From NCBI GenBank assembly GCA_041917975.1, contig JAYRWN010000487.1:1-5199 (forward strand): a DNA stretch of 5,199 nt. The letters are read 5' to 3'. This document shows, in pieces, positions 1 to 5,199 of the stretch. The position numbers and the translations under genes were made by a program. Below the pieces are notes generated by a model, which ran no database searches, was not told where the DNA came from, and saw only the letters and a program-made list of their open reading frames with translations. Source of the stretch: JAYRWN01 sp041917975. Its GTDB lineage: Bacteria > Bacteroidota > Bacteroidia > Chitinophagales > Saprospiraceae. The stretch's first letter is position 1. Each line of letters starts with the position of its first letter.

Positions 1-69
1 CAGGAAAAATACCCTGAGGTTTTAACATCGGTGTACAACTCACCATCGTTAAGTTTGTGCAACCAATAA
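1..69 (+). CDS. possible C-terminal end of a gene entering from the left edge
   Basis: Frame 1 is open from the first base of the window to a TAA at 67-69. It gives 22 residues that begin QEKYPEVL and end SLSLCNQ. The other two forward frames close within the first 32 bases. Codon use looks ordinary, and GC content drops sharply after the stop, as it would at the end of a gene. If real, this gene converges on the DUF1501 gene. No family can be named from so short a tail, and 22 open codons can arise by chance, so this is only a hint. Confidence 0.22.
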   Translation, partial: QEKYPEVLTSVYNSPSLSLCNQ

Positions 70-122
70 AGATATGGTATATTTAATTATGTTTATCTAA
101 CCAAAAAAATTTAGTCCAATAT

Positions 123-224
123 TTAGGGGGCCAGACCAAAACCAATTAGTTTAATCTCCGCGGTATCACCATCCGCAATCATTACCCATCCGGTATTTGG
201 ATGAACTTTTATTACTCTAAATAT
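123..224 (-). other. open stretch behind the DUF1501 stop, possible gene remnant
   Basis: On the minus strand the frame of the DUF1501 gene reopens directly after its TAA. It runs 33 codons to a second TAA at 123-125. The product includes VMIADGD followed by EIKLIGFGLAP. The stretch is visibly richer in GC than the bases to its left, as coding DNA would be. The ending resembles subdomain VII of protein kinases (hydrophobic-K-L-I-D-F-G-L-A) with the DFG aspartate replaced by glycine. There is no kinase catalytic loop before it, and the only internal ATG (180-182) would give a 19-residue peptide. It could be a scrap of a lost downstream gene, a former extension of DUF1501, or chance. Confidence 0.2.
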
Positions 225-1772
225 TTATAATATTTGTAATTTTTGGGATAACATGTGCCGCCCTTGGTTTATTCTTACCACGTAGGTCCCTGCAGCAAAT
301 CCCTGTAAGGACATGGACCATTGTTGAACACCGGCGCTATGGGATTCGTATTTTTTTGTTTTAATGACCCGCCCCAATAAATCTAATATATTCACTTGTG
401 TCTTATCCCCCGTGGAGGTAAAAGTCATCGTTATTTCTTCTTTGGCCGGGTTAGGATAAACTTTTATCCCGGATGCAGAAATCAATTCGTAATGGGCCGT
501 TGTGATGGCGCAGCCGGCGACCAAAGGCAGGTCAACAAAATGTCCTTTTAAGATCGAATCCACCGTTTCAGGAGGTGTTTCCAGCCAATGCCTTAAAATT
601 GATCCGTATACCCGTCGAAAATCGTGTTGCATCGCTACACCTTCATTAGTGGGCACTTCGTTTTTGATAACCGGATTTACCCCGGTTAGCCCACCAAGTA
701 CACATTGACCGAAAATGAACAGCGGTGCACAATCCCCGTGATCTGTTCCCAAGCTGAAATTAGACCAGATCCGCCGCCCAAATTCGGTAAAAGTCATGCC
801 GACCACCCTTTCGGCAAGCCCCTGTTGTTGCAGATCTGCCTGAAAAGCAGCTATGGAAGCAGAAAGGTTACTCAACAAGGTCGCCATTTCACCCTGGGTA
901 GGATCTGCCCCCTGACTTTGGTTGGCATGAGTGTCAAAACCACCAATATTGGCGATATAAACTTTTGTTTTTAATCCTCCTCCGATGAGCAAGGCGATGT
1001 TTTTTAATTGTGCCCCCAGGGAAGTATCCGGATAGGTGGCCGTCGTCTTACCTTTGCCGGCTGCTTTTTCTATCACCGCCGCGTATTGATTGGTCTGAAT
1101 GATTGATTCCCTTAAAAAAGCCAACTCATGGCCGTAATAGGTATCCACTTCCACACCACCTGAACTAACCGTTAATGGTACAATGTTAAATGGATCATTG
1201 ATGGCTAAGCTATAGTTGGTGGTCTGGCCCTGACAGGTAGCGGAGATGTTCGAACTTATCGCAATGGCAAATGGATCCGGAAATTCGGCATTTGGGTAAT
1301 TTTCCGGGTACCCGGGATAATTTTCGTCAAACAATCGCCCCAGCCAACCGGAACTGACATACTCATTCGAAGCAGACGCAGACGTCCAAATATCGGTTGA
1401 CCGGAAATGCGAACGATTTTGGTCGGGGTACCCTACACCCTGAATTACATTCAGGTGGCCATCCTTCATCAGATTAGCCAGAGGAGACATTGCCGGATGG
1501 AATCCAGTTTTATCATGAATAGGGATGATTTTATCTTTAGGAATTAATATGTTCTCCCGTACTTTTGCTAATTGATCATAATATTCAGTGGGTATAACCA
1601 TGTTTAAACCATCATACCCGCCGTTGCACTGAATTAGCACCAGCACGCGGTCATTATCCGGGTTAACAAAAGGTGCAAAAGCGTTAAAGGGCATCGCTTG
1701 GAGCTTCAAGCCATTTAACATCATGGGGATAGTGCTTAATGCGGAATAATTTAAAAATTGCCTTCTTTTCAT
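225..1772 (-). CDS. DUF1501 family protein with Tat-like signal and T9SS type A sorting domain
   Basis: This is a 515-residue DUF1501 protein (PF07394), a family with the alkaline-phosphatase-like fold and no firmly established substrate. Residues 2-6 (KRRQF, then L) form a twin-arginine-like motif, followed by a weakly hydrophobic stretch to about residue 27. Family motifs appear in order: NGGYDG (50-55), YPDQNRSHFRS (115-125), GGFDTH (277-282), TEFGRR (329-334), GTDHG (342-346) and DFRRVYG (384-390). The Asp/His residues of GGFDTH and TDHG are the likely metal ligands, inferred from the fold. Residues 436-515 form a T9SS type A sorting domain, with KVYPNPA (437-443), DLLGR (464-468) and GTYVVRI (495-501), ending KLQIL. 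The protein is therefore predicted to be secreted or anchored on the cell surface. It is the second gene of a unit with DUF1800, 66 bases downstream of it. The ATG at 1772 is favoured because the RR motif lies immediately after it; no strong Shine-Dalgarno is seen. The gene is intact and of normal length. Confidence 0.93.
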   Translation of the reverse strand: MKRRQFLNYSALSTIPMMLNGLKLQAMPFNAFAPFVNPDNDRVLVLIQCNGGYDGLNMVIPTEYYDQLAKVRENILIPKDKIIPIHDKTGFHPAMSPLANLMKDGHLNVIQGVGYPDQNRSHFRSTDIWTSASASNEYVSSGWLGRLFDENYPGYPENYPNAEFPDPFAIAISSNISATCQGQTTNYSLAINDPFNIVPLTVSSGGVEVDTYYGHELAFLRESIIQTNQYAAVIEKAAGKGKTTATYPDTSLGAQLKNIALLIGGGLKTKVYIANIGGFDTHANQSQGADPTQGEMATLLSNLSASIAAFQADLQQQGLAERVVGMTFTEFGRRIWSNFSLGTDHGDCAPLFIFGQCVLGGLTGVNPVIKNEVPTNEGVAMQHDFRRVYGSILRHWLETPPETVDSILKGHFVDLPLVAGCAITTAHYELISASGIKVYPNPAKEEITMTFTSTGDKTQVNILDLLGRVIKTKKYESHSAGVQQWSMSLQGFAAGTYVVRINQGRHMLSQKLQIL

Positions 1773-1838
1773 GGTTAATCTATTAGGAAGATGTTGTTTT
1801 ATTTTATTTAGAAAATAACCTGACTTTTTTGGAATGAA

Positions 1839-3482
1839 TTATCCTAATAAATATTCAGGCATCGCTAATATGGCTTGCCACAAATTGGCCAGCTTAGTGG
1901 TTAAACTTCTTTTGAGATTCGTATTATTTGGATTCTCCAAATAGTCATTATACTCCACCGTCCATTCATAATCCGGCAATCCCGGTATTAATATTTCTTT
2001 TAAGGCGGCATGTTGACCTGTACTGATTGGCTGAGGTAATAATAATTCAGTCAGTTCCGTAATTAATACATTCGGGTCCTTCGGATCACTGAATCCGGAA
2101 ATAAATTTTAATACATCCAGTTTTAGAATTCTGTTCAATCCGCCACTACCGGATGCTCCGGTAGCGATGGCATCTGTTAACACTTTTCTTTGCTGAAGTG
2201 TTGTAGCGTTAATCCATTGCCGGTAATAAACCGGCTCCTGGTAATAGGCTTTCCAGCCGGCTACATCAGGAGGATTGTATAATTCCATTTGTTGTTGGGA
2301 GGCTGCACGGGCTAATAAAGAGTAATAAGTATATCTGGGTTCTAAGTCGTCATTGGGAGGTTTAATTTCCAATTGATTTACACTGCCTAAAATAAAATCA
2401 ACCGGGTTTTTTATAATCGCACCAATAATTTCATCATCATAAAAATGATTACTGCTTAATAACGTCTTCAGTACCGGTGCAATTTCAAAATTTTCCTCGC
2501 GCAATTGCTGAGCCAATGGGGCAATGATCGCTTCTTCGATGTGTTCGTCGATCGTGTAATATAGGAACCAGCGGTATAACTTGCGGACAATAAACCGGGC
2601 CACTTCCGGCTGTTCGAAAATTATGCCGATCAGGCTCAGATATTCTTTATCGCCTTGATTACTAATAGACCGGTTCTGAAAACGATGAGATAATGTTTTA
2701 GTTCCGGTATCGTGACGGTTATTAATGTATTCGGCAGTGATGGCAATGTCACGACGGGCATTAAAACCGCGGTCCACCCAGCCGGTGAGCACCCGGGCCA
2801 TTTGTACCACATCATCTTCGGTATAATTGGTGTAATCTCCTGGGGCTACTTGCTGTCCTTTTCCTAAAGTAAATAATTCCATTAATTCCCGGCTGTAATT
2901 CTCATTGGGCGCTTCTTTGGTGTTTTGATTGCCATTGAGGTATCTTAACATCGACGGATTAATAGTGATTTCTTCGGTTAGCGTCTTAAAATTACCCATG
3001 GCATGTCGTCGCAAAAGATCCCCGTAATGATAGTCGTATTTAGGATCATTCATATCCCCGGTTACAAAGTGATTGTGCCAGAATAACCACAGTTTCTCAC
3101 GAATCGAAAACCCCTGATTGGTCATGAGTTCCATGGTCCATGCGCGCAGCGACTGACGTCGGTAACCGTTCTGTAGATTGTCTGTATATGGGGCCTCAAT
3201 CCAGGTGCTGCCTATAGGTACATTAGGATCAGCGGTGTAGTTAAAATTGACTGGTGGATCAGGCAAAAGCGTCGGGGTCATTAATTGGTCAATGGTCCCG
3301 GTTAAACCCAGGGATAAGGCCTGCTGCACCTGGTCTCTGCCTGGCCCAAATAGACATCGCCGCAGCAGATGGGTAGCCCGACTTTTATCCCATGGCCCGG
3401 AATAAGGTTGCAGATCCAGATTGGGTGGGCTTGGTGGATTATTTGGGCTTAACATCGATGGTAAAACTTTTCTTCTAGCCAT
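1839..3482 (-). CDS. DUF1800 family protein
   Basis: This is a 547-residue DUF1800 protein (PF08811), of about the usual length for the family. Its function is not established to my knowledge. Hallmark motifs appear in order: ATHLLRRCLFGPG (36-48), REKLWLFWHNHF (128-139), NYSRELMELFTLG (195-207), TEDDVVQMARVLTGW (221-235), HDTGTKTL (257-264), FIVRKLYRWF (297-306), a helix ending LLSSNHFYDD (341-350), IKNPVDFILGS (357-367) and LYNPPDVAGW (401-410). The N-terminus has basic residues 3-5 and then a proline-rich stretch (13-20), with no hydrophobic core, so no signal peptide is evident. No sorting domain is visible at the C-terminus. It is the first gene of a unit with DUF1501, transcribed away from the Crp/Fnr gene. 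The ATG at 3482 has an AGGAAAG 11 bases upstream. An internal ATG at residue 10 is a weaker alternative that would still keep the whole domain. Confidence 0.93.
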   Translation of the reverse strand: MARRKVLPSMLSPNNPPSPPNLDLQPYSGPWDKSRATHLLRRCLFGPGRDQVQQALSLGLTGTIDQLMTPTLLPDPPVNFNYTADPNVPIGSTWIEAPYTDNLQNGYRRQSLRAWTMELMTNQGFSIREKLWLFWHNHFVTGDMNDPKYDYHYGDLLRRHAMGNFKTLTEEITINPSMLRYLNGNQNTKEAPNENYSRELMELFTLGKGQQVAPGDYTNYTEDDVVQMARVLTGWVDRGFNARRDIAITAEYINNRHDTGTKTLSHRFQNRSISNQGDKEYLSLIGIIFEQPEVARFIVRKLYRWFLYYTIDEHIEEAIIAPLAQQLREENFEIAPVLKTLLSSNHFYDDEIIGAIIKNPVDFILGSVNQLEIKPPNDDLEPRYTYYSLLARAASQQQMELYNPPDVAGWKAYYQEPVYYRQWINATTLQQRKVLTDAIATGASGSGGLNRILKLDVLKFISGFSDPKDPNVLITELTELLLPQPISTGQHAALKEILIPGLPDYEWTVEYNDYLENPNNTNLKRSLTTKLANLWQAILAMPEYLLG

Positions 3483-3492
3483 AAGATTTCTG

Positions 3493-3499
3493 CTTTCCT
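3493..3499 (-). promoter_or_regulatory. Shine-Dalgarno-like site for DUF1800
   Basis: On the minus strand the bases read AGGAAAG, 11 bases before the ATG at 3482. Pairing with the anti-Shine-Dalgarno is partial and the spacing is somewhat long. Bacteroidota often do without a strong site, so it only mildly supports this start over the internal ATG nine codons later. Confidence 0.35.
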
Positions 3500-3639
3500 G
3501 GTTATATACACGTACTTTAATGCTATCAGGTTGGATTTTATTTCAGTTAAAAGGTTTAAAACACCAAAATATTTATTTCTATAAGGAGCTTTTTCAGCTC
3601 GTGTACTCATCATAATTCAAAATATTTTCAGAGTAGCAT

Positions 3640-3647
3640 TATCTTTG
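3640..3647 (+). promoter_or_regulatory. Bacteroidota -7 promoter element for the Crp/Fnr gene
   Basis: TATCTTTG matches the Bacteroidota -7 consensus TAnnTTTG at all six fixed bases. It lies 27 bases before the ATG at 3675. Transcription would then start near 3652, leaving a leader of a little over 20 bases. No good TTTG is seen at the expected -33 distance; the sequence there is TTCA. A match of this kind is expected about once per 4 kb per strand by chance, so its position is the main support. Its last three bases are the TTG that could otherwise be read as an upstream start codon, which argues against that start. Confidence 0.5.
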
Positions 3648-3674
3648 GTATCCATCGCTTATTTCGTCCAATAT

Positions 3675-4313
3675 ATGCCGGTTTTGCCACCAGATCAGAA
3701 ACACGTACGTCAAGCTTTACAGTTTTTAGGCCCTGAGGCATTAGCGGACATTCTGTTGCATGCGACCTTAGTTAAGGTTCCTGCCGGCGAACAATTGTTG
3801 CGCGAAGGACAATACGTCCGGGTTATACCTATAGTACTAAAAGGTTTGATGAAAGTCAGCACCGGCGATGAAGATCGTGAATTACTTTTATATTATATCC
3901 AACCCGGGGAAAGTTGTATTATGTCACTCTCGGCTTGTCTGATGAATCATACCAGTCGCGTCGGGGCCATCACACAGGACGAAACCGAAGTTCTGTTAAT
4001 CCCGGTCGATAAACTTCAGTTGTGGTTAAAATCGTATCCTAATTTTTACATCATGTTTTTTAACCTGTTTAATCAACGGTATACGGATTTATTGGACACC
4101 ATCCGTCATTTAGTCTTTGATAATTTGGATGAGCGGATCTATCATTATTGTCAACAAAAACTGATCCTGACCGGTCATAAATATCTAAAATTATCACACC
4201 GCCAGATTGCGCAGGACCTGGGTACAGCCAGGGAGGTCGTCAGTCGCGTTATTAAAAAATTAGAAAAAAATAACCGCATCAAACAAAGCAAATTCGGTAT
4301 CGAAGTTATTTAA
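3675..4313 (+). CDS. Crp/Fnr family transcriptional regulator
   Basis: This is a 212-residue cytoplasmic DNA-binding regulator of the Crp/Fnr family. An N-terminal cyclic-nucleotide-binding-type beta barrel covers about residues 23-117, with VPAGEQLLREGQ (35-46) and the cassette region PGESCIMSLSACL (77-89). A long dimer helix follows. The C-terminal winged helix-turn-helix (173-203) has LSHRQIAQDLG and the recognition helix TAREVVSRVIKKLE. Within it, E187, S190 and R191 match the E-x-x-S-R pattern with which FNR reads TTGAT half-sites. The cassette does not look like that of E. coli CRP, and there is no N-terminal cysteine cluster; C81, C88 and C159 are scattered. Neither cAMP nor a 4Fe-4S cluster is therefore an obvious ligand. 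The frame is open upstream and a TTG at 3645 would add ten residues. I prefer the ATG because the TTG lies inside the -7 element at 3640-3647. Confidence 0.92.
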   Translation: MPVLPPDQKHVRQALQFLGPEALADILLHATLVKVPAGEQLLREGQYVRVIPIVLKGLMKVSTGDEDRELLLYYIQPGESCIMSLSACLMNHTSRVGAITQDETEVLLIPVDKLQLWLKSYPNFYIMFFNLFNQRYTDLLDTIRHLVFDNLDERIYHYCQQKLILTGHKYLKLSHRQIAQDLGTAREVVSRVIKKLEKNNRIKQSKFGIEVI

Positions 4314-4469
4314 GGTTAGCTTACAATAGTTTAATAAGAAATAAATTGTTGTAATGAAAAAAACCCGAGCCTTCCCTTTCTAAGTCTACCCTCTATATAA
4401 TTAAATTACCATTAAAAAAATATCAGTAGTAACCTATCTACATTTTATTTCTCACGGCGTTTAATAAAT
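4314..4469. other. spacer between the Crp/Fnr gene and the lipoprotein gene
   Basis: This 156-base AT-rich spacer holds a stem-loop at 4321-4354 and, just after it, seven A followed by CCCGAGCC (4357-4371). The latter looks like the left half of a two-way terminator, but no right half follows. No exact TAnnTTTG is present; the closest string is TACATTTT at 4439-4446. The promoter of the next gene is therefore not identified. Confidence 0.4.
4321..4354 (+). terminator. stem-loop after the Crp/Fnr gene, possible 3' end structure
   Basis: Bases 4321-4333 pair with 4342-4354 over 13 positions, 11 Watson-Crick and two G-U, leaving an 8-base loop. The two G-U pairs hold only in + strand RNA; on the minus strand they become A-C mismatches, so the structure fits the Crp/Fnr transcript. 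It begins eight bases after the stop codon. No U-run follows (the next bases are TG and then seven A), so it is not a classical intrinsic terminator. A role in protecting the 3' end is the alternative. The stem is AT-rich, so its stability is modest. Confidence 0.4.
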
Positions 4470-4976
4470 ATGATAATGATTTGGGTTATGTCCATCACAA
4501 AATTAATTTTTGCTCAGGTAGCCTGCTTTGTCATCTTGCTGGTAGCCTGTTATCATGCCCCGGTTATTTTGCCACCAAAACCTGAACCATGCCCCAAAGT
4601 GGATTCGCTAAAACTTGCCGGTGAATATAGCATAGCTTATATCTGGGATAAGGTGCGCCAGGATAGTTTGTTGCCGCAACCGGAAGACGCCCAAGCCTGG
4701 GTTAATTTAACTCTTGAAGCAATCCCTGACCGGCCTGGTTTTTATCGGGCACACGCTTCTGCGATGAATGCCTTTCAGGGCGCTTACACTCTTGGTCCGA
4801 ATAACACTATTGACCTTAAATTGTATCAGCTGACTTTGGTTGAAGGAAGTGCCTGGGATAAAGGTATTTTTATACGACCCTCTCGGGGTCGAATAGGTAC
4901 CGATAGCAATTTTTTTCTCCAAATATTTGACCCGTACCGGGTCATGAAATACATCTGTGTAATTTCGGCCTTGTGA
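4470..4976 (+). CDS. putative lipoprotein with META/HslJ-like core
   Basis: This is a 168-residue protein, probably a small cell-envelope lipoprotein. A hydrophobic signal (about 12-26) ends in the lipobox LVAC with C27, followed by a proline-rich linker (31-40). The central part, LAGEYSIAYI (49-58), NLTLEAI (79-85) and NAFQGAYTLGPNNTIDL (100-116), resembles the GCN-x-F-x-G-x-Y core of META/HslJ domains. The usual Cys of GCN is replaced (AMN). The later part (FFLQIFD, 148-154) may match the family's final helix, but the protein then stops before the expected last strands, so it may be shortened or frameshifted. Start choice is open: ATGs at 4470, 4476 and 4488 are all in frame. The one at 4488 would give a more typical 20-residue signal (MSITK at its start). 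A 9-bp direct repeat GGTAGCCTG (4517-4525 and 4541-4549) encodes two VAC tripeptides, so C19 is a second, less likely lipobox. Function is unknown. Confidence 0.68.
   Translation: MIMIWVMSITKLIFAQVACFVILLVACYHAPVILPPKPEPCPKVDSLKLAGEYSIAYIWDKVRQDSLLPQPEDAQAWVNLTLEAIPDRPGFYRAHASAMNAFQGAYTLGPNNTIDLKLYQLTLVEGSAWDKGIFIRPSRGRIGTDSNFFLQIFDPYRVMKYICVISAL
4875..4891. repeat. inverted repeat CGACCC/GGGTCG inside the lipoprotein gene
   Basis: CGACCC at 4875-4880 pairs perfectly with GGGTCG at 4886-4891 around a 5-base loop. It lies in frame and encodes the RPSRGR part of the protein. A second hairpin with the same GACCC/GGGTC arms follows 53 bases further on. A T7 run (4911-4917) lies between the two hairpins but too far from the first stem for a normal terminator. 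Confidence 0.45.
4928..4944. repeat. inverted repeat TGACCCG/CGGGTCA inside the lipoprotein gene
   Basis: TGACCCG at 4928-4934 pairs perfectly with CGGGTCA at 4938-4944 around the 3-base loop TAC. It encodes the DPYRV residues just before the end of the protein. Its inner arms, GACCC and GGGTC, are the same as in the hairpin at 4875-4891. No U-run follows. Confidence 0.45.
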
Positions 4977-5060
4977 AGTAACTTATTACGTGCATAAAAT
5001 AGAATTCTCCGCTCGCTGTAATATTTCAATTCCATTCTGCACAAATAAAATTAAATTTCG

Positions 5061-5102
5061 ACTTGTCATAACCATAATCCCGGCTCGGTGCCAATGACAA
5101 GT
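5061..5102. repeat. 42-base element with perfect 9-bp inverted arms and GC-rich core
   Basis: ACTTGTCAT at 5061-5069 and ATGACAAGT at 5094-5102 are perfect reverse complements. The 24 bases between them include a GC-rich patch with small internal pairings, such as CCG/CGG around GCT (5080-5088) or GGC/GCC around TCGGT (5082-5092). The element stands out from AT-rich surroundings. No U-run follows on either strand, so a classical terminator is unlikely. It could be an RNA stem-loop, a protein-binding site or a recombination-type site. Confidence 0.5.
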
Positions 5103-5104
5103 TA

Positions 5105-5135
5105 TACAAATGCTTGTAAATTAGATACATTTACA
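5105..5135. repeat. two mutually exclusive small hairpins
   Basis: TACAA (5105-5109) can pair with TTGTA (5114-5118) around ATGC. Alternatively TGTAAAT (5115-5121) can pair with ATTTACA (5129-5135) around a 7-base loop. The two use the same central bases and so exclude each other. Both are AT-rich and short, so chance is a fair explanation. Confidence 0.25.
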
Positions 5136-5199
5136 TTATGTCTCATTAATATATGTATAGCATGGGTTATTTCTTTACTTTTTAAGTTTTCATGATACC

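Larger units (their letters stand above)
3483..3674. promoter_or_regulatory. divergent control region between DUF1800 and the Crp/Fnr gene
   Basis: These 192 bases separate two divergent genes and are strongly AT-rich. They must contain the promoter of at least the DUF1800-DUF1501 unit. On the + strand an exact TAnnTTTG lies at 3640-3647. On the minus strand no exact match exists; the nearest are two AATATTTTG strings, which are the reverse complement of a 10-bp direct repeat CAAAATATTT at 3565-3574 and 3618-3627. A small hairpin (GAGCT, TTTTC, AGCTC) lies at 3586-3600. Neither TTGAT-N4-ATCAA nor TGTGA-N6-TCACA is present, so autoregulation by the neighbouring Crp/Fnr protein is not supported by a classical site. 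Confidence 0.6.
4977..5199. other. intergenic tail without a recognisable gene
   Basis: I see no convincing coding region here on either strand; ATGs on both strands meet stops after a few codons or show no family resemblance. The stretch is AT-rich apart from a GC-rich patch at about 5079-5092, which sits inside a 9-bp inverted repeat. No tRNA, rRNA or CRISPR repeat is recognisable. Confidence 0.5.

Noticed and set aside
1..46. Minus-strand ATG at 44-46 with a frame open to the left edge
   Set aside because: Only 15 codons are visible and they show no recognisable feature. An upstream TATCTTTA on the minus strand is only a near match to the promoter consensus.
101..140. T-run on the minus strand (103-109) downstream of DUF1501 as an intrinsic terminator
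   Set aside because: The best stem before it has only three Watson-Crick pairs followed by wobbles, so no convincing hairpin supports a terminator call.
502..974. Two + strand open frames of 68 and 89 codons opposite the DUF1501 gene
   Set aside because: They lie wholly inside a well-supported DUF1501 gene on the other strand, overlap each other, and show no family resemblance.
3584..3613. AAGGAG followed by a GTG at 3601, looking like a ribosome site and start
   Set aside because: The GTG frame stops after three more codons, and no start codon follows at a useful distance in the other frames. The bases are better read as part of the small hairpin at 3586-3600.
3421..3615. 64-codon + strand frame over the DUF1800 start and the divergent region
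   Set aside because: It begins antisense to the DUF1800 N-terminus, shows no recognisable motif, and its end lies in the AT-rich control region.
4707..5044. Two minus-strand frames of 71 and 72 codons opposite the lipoprotein gene
   Set aside because: They overlap each other and the better supported + strand gene with its lipobox. Their products look like random composition.

Overview
This window looks like chromosomal DNA from a member of the Bacteroidota, probably an environmental lineage of the Saprospiria/Chitinophagia type. Three things point there. The DUF1501 protein ends in a type IX secretion system (T9SS) type A sorting domain, which is restricted to that phylum. A DUF1800 gene sits directly next to a DUF1501 gene. 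The best promoter-like site has the form TAnnTTTG, the Bacteroidota -7 element. The genus cannot be told from this sequence.

Layout. Positions 1-224 are mostly non-coding, with a possible C-terminal scrap of a + strand gene (1-69) and a 33-codon open stretch on the minus strand behind the DUF1501 stop. Positions 225-3482 hold a two-gene minus-strand unit, DUF1800 first (3482 to 1839), then DUF1501 (1772 to 225), with 66 bases between them. Positions 3483-3674 form an AT-rich divergent control region. A Crp/Fnr-family regulator runs from 3675 to 4313 on the + strand, followed by a 13-bp stem-loop. A small putative lipoprotein with a META/HslJ-like core occupies 4470-4976. Positions 4977-5199 carry no recognisable gene but contain a clear 9-bp inverted repeat around a GC-rich core.

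How the genes may work together. DUF1800 and DUF1501 genes recur side by side in many bacteria, yet to my knowledge no biochemical function is firmly established for either. Here only the DUF1501 protein carries export and surface-sorting signals: an N-terminal twin-arginine-like motif and a C-terminal T9SS domain. DUF1800 shows no obvious signal peptide. The DUF1501 protein also keeps metal-ligand-like motifs (GGFDTH, TDHG) typical of the alkaline-phosphatase-like fold. The divergent Crp/Fnr gene is a natural candidate to control the pair, but no FNR- or CRP-type palindrome is visible in the shared control region, so that link rests on position alone. I see no CRISPR array, tRNA, rRNA, insertion sequence or defence system.
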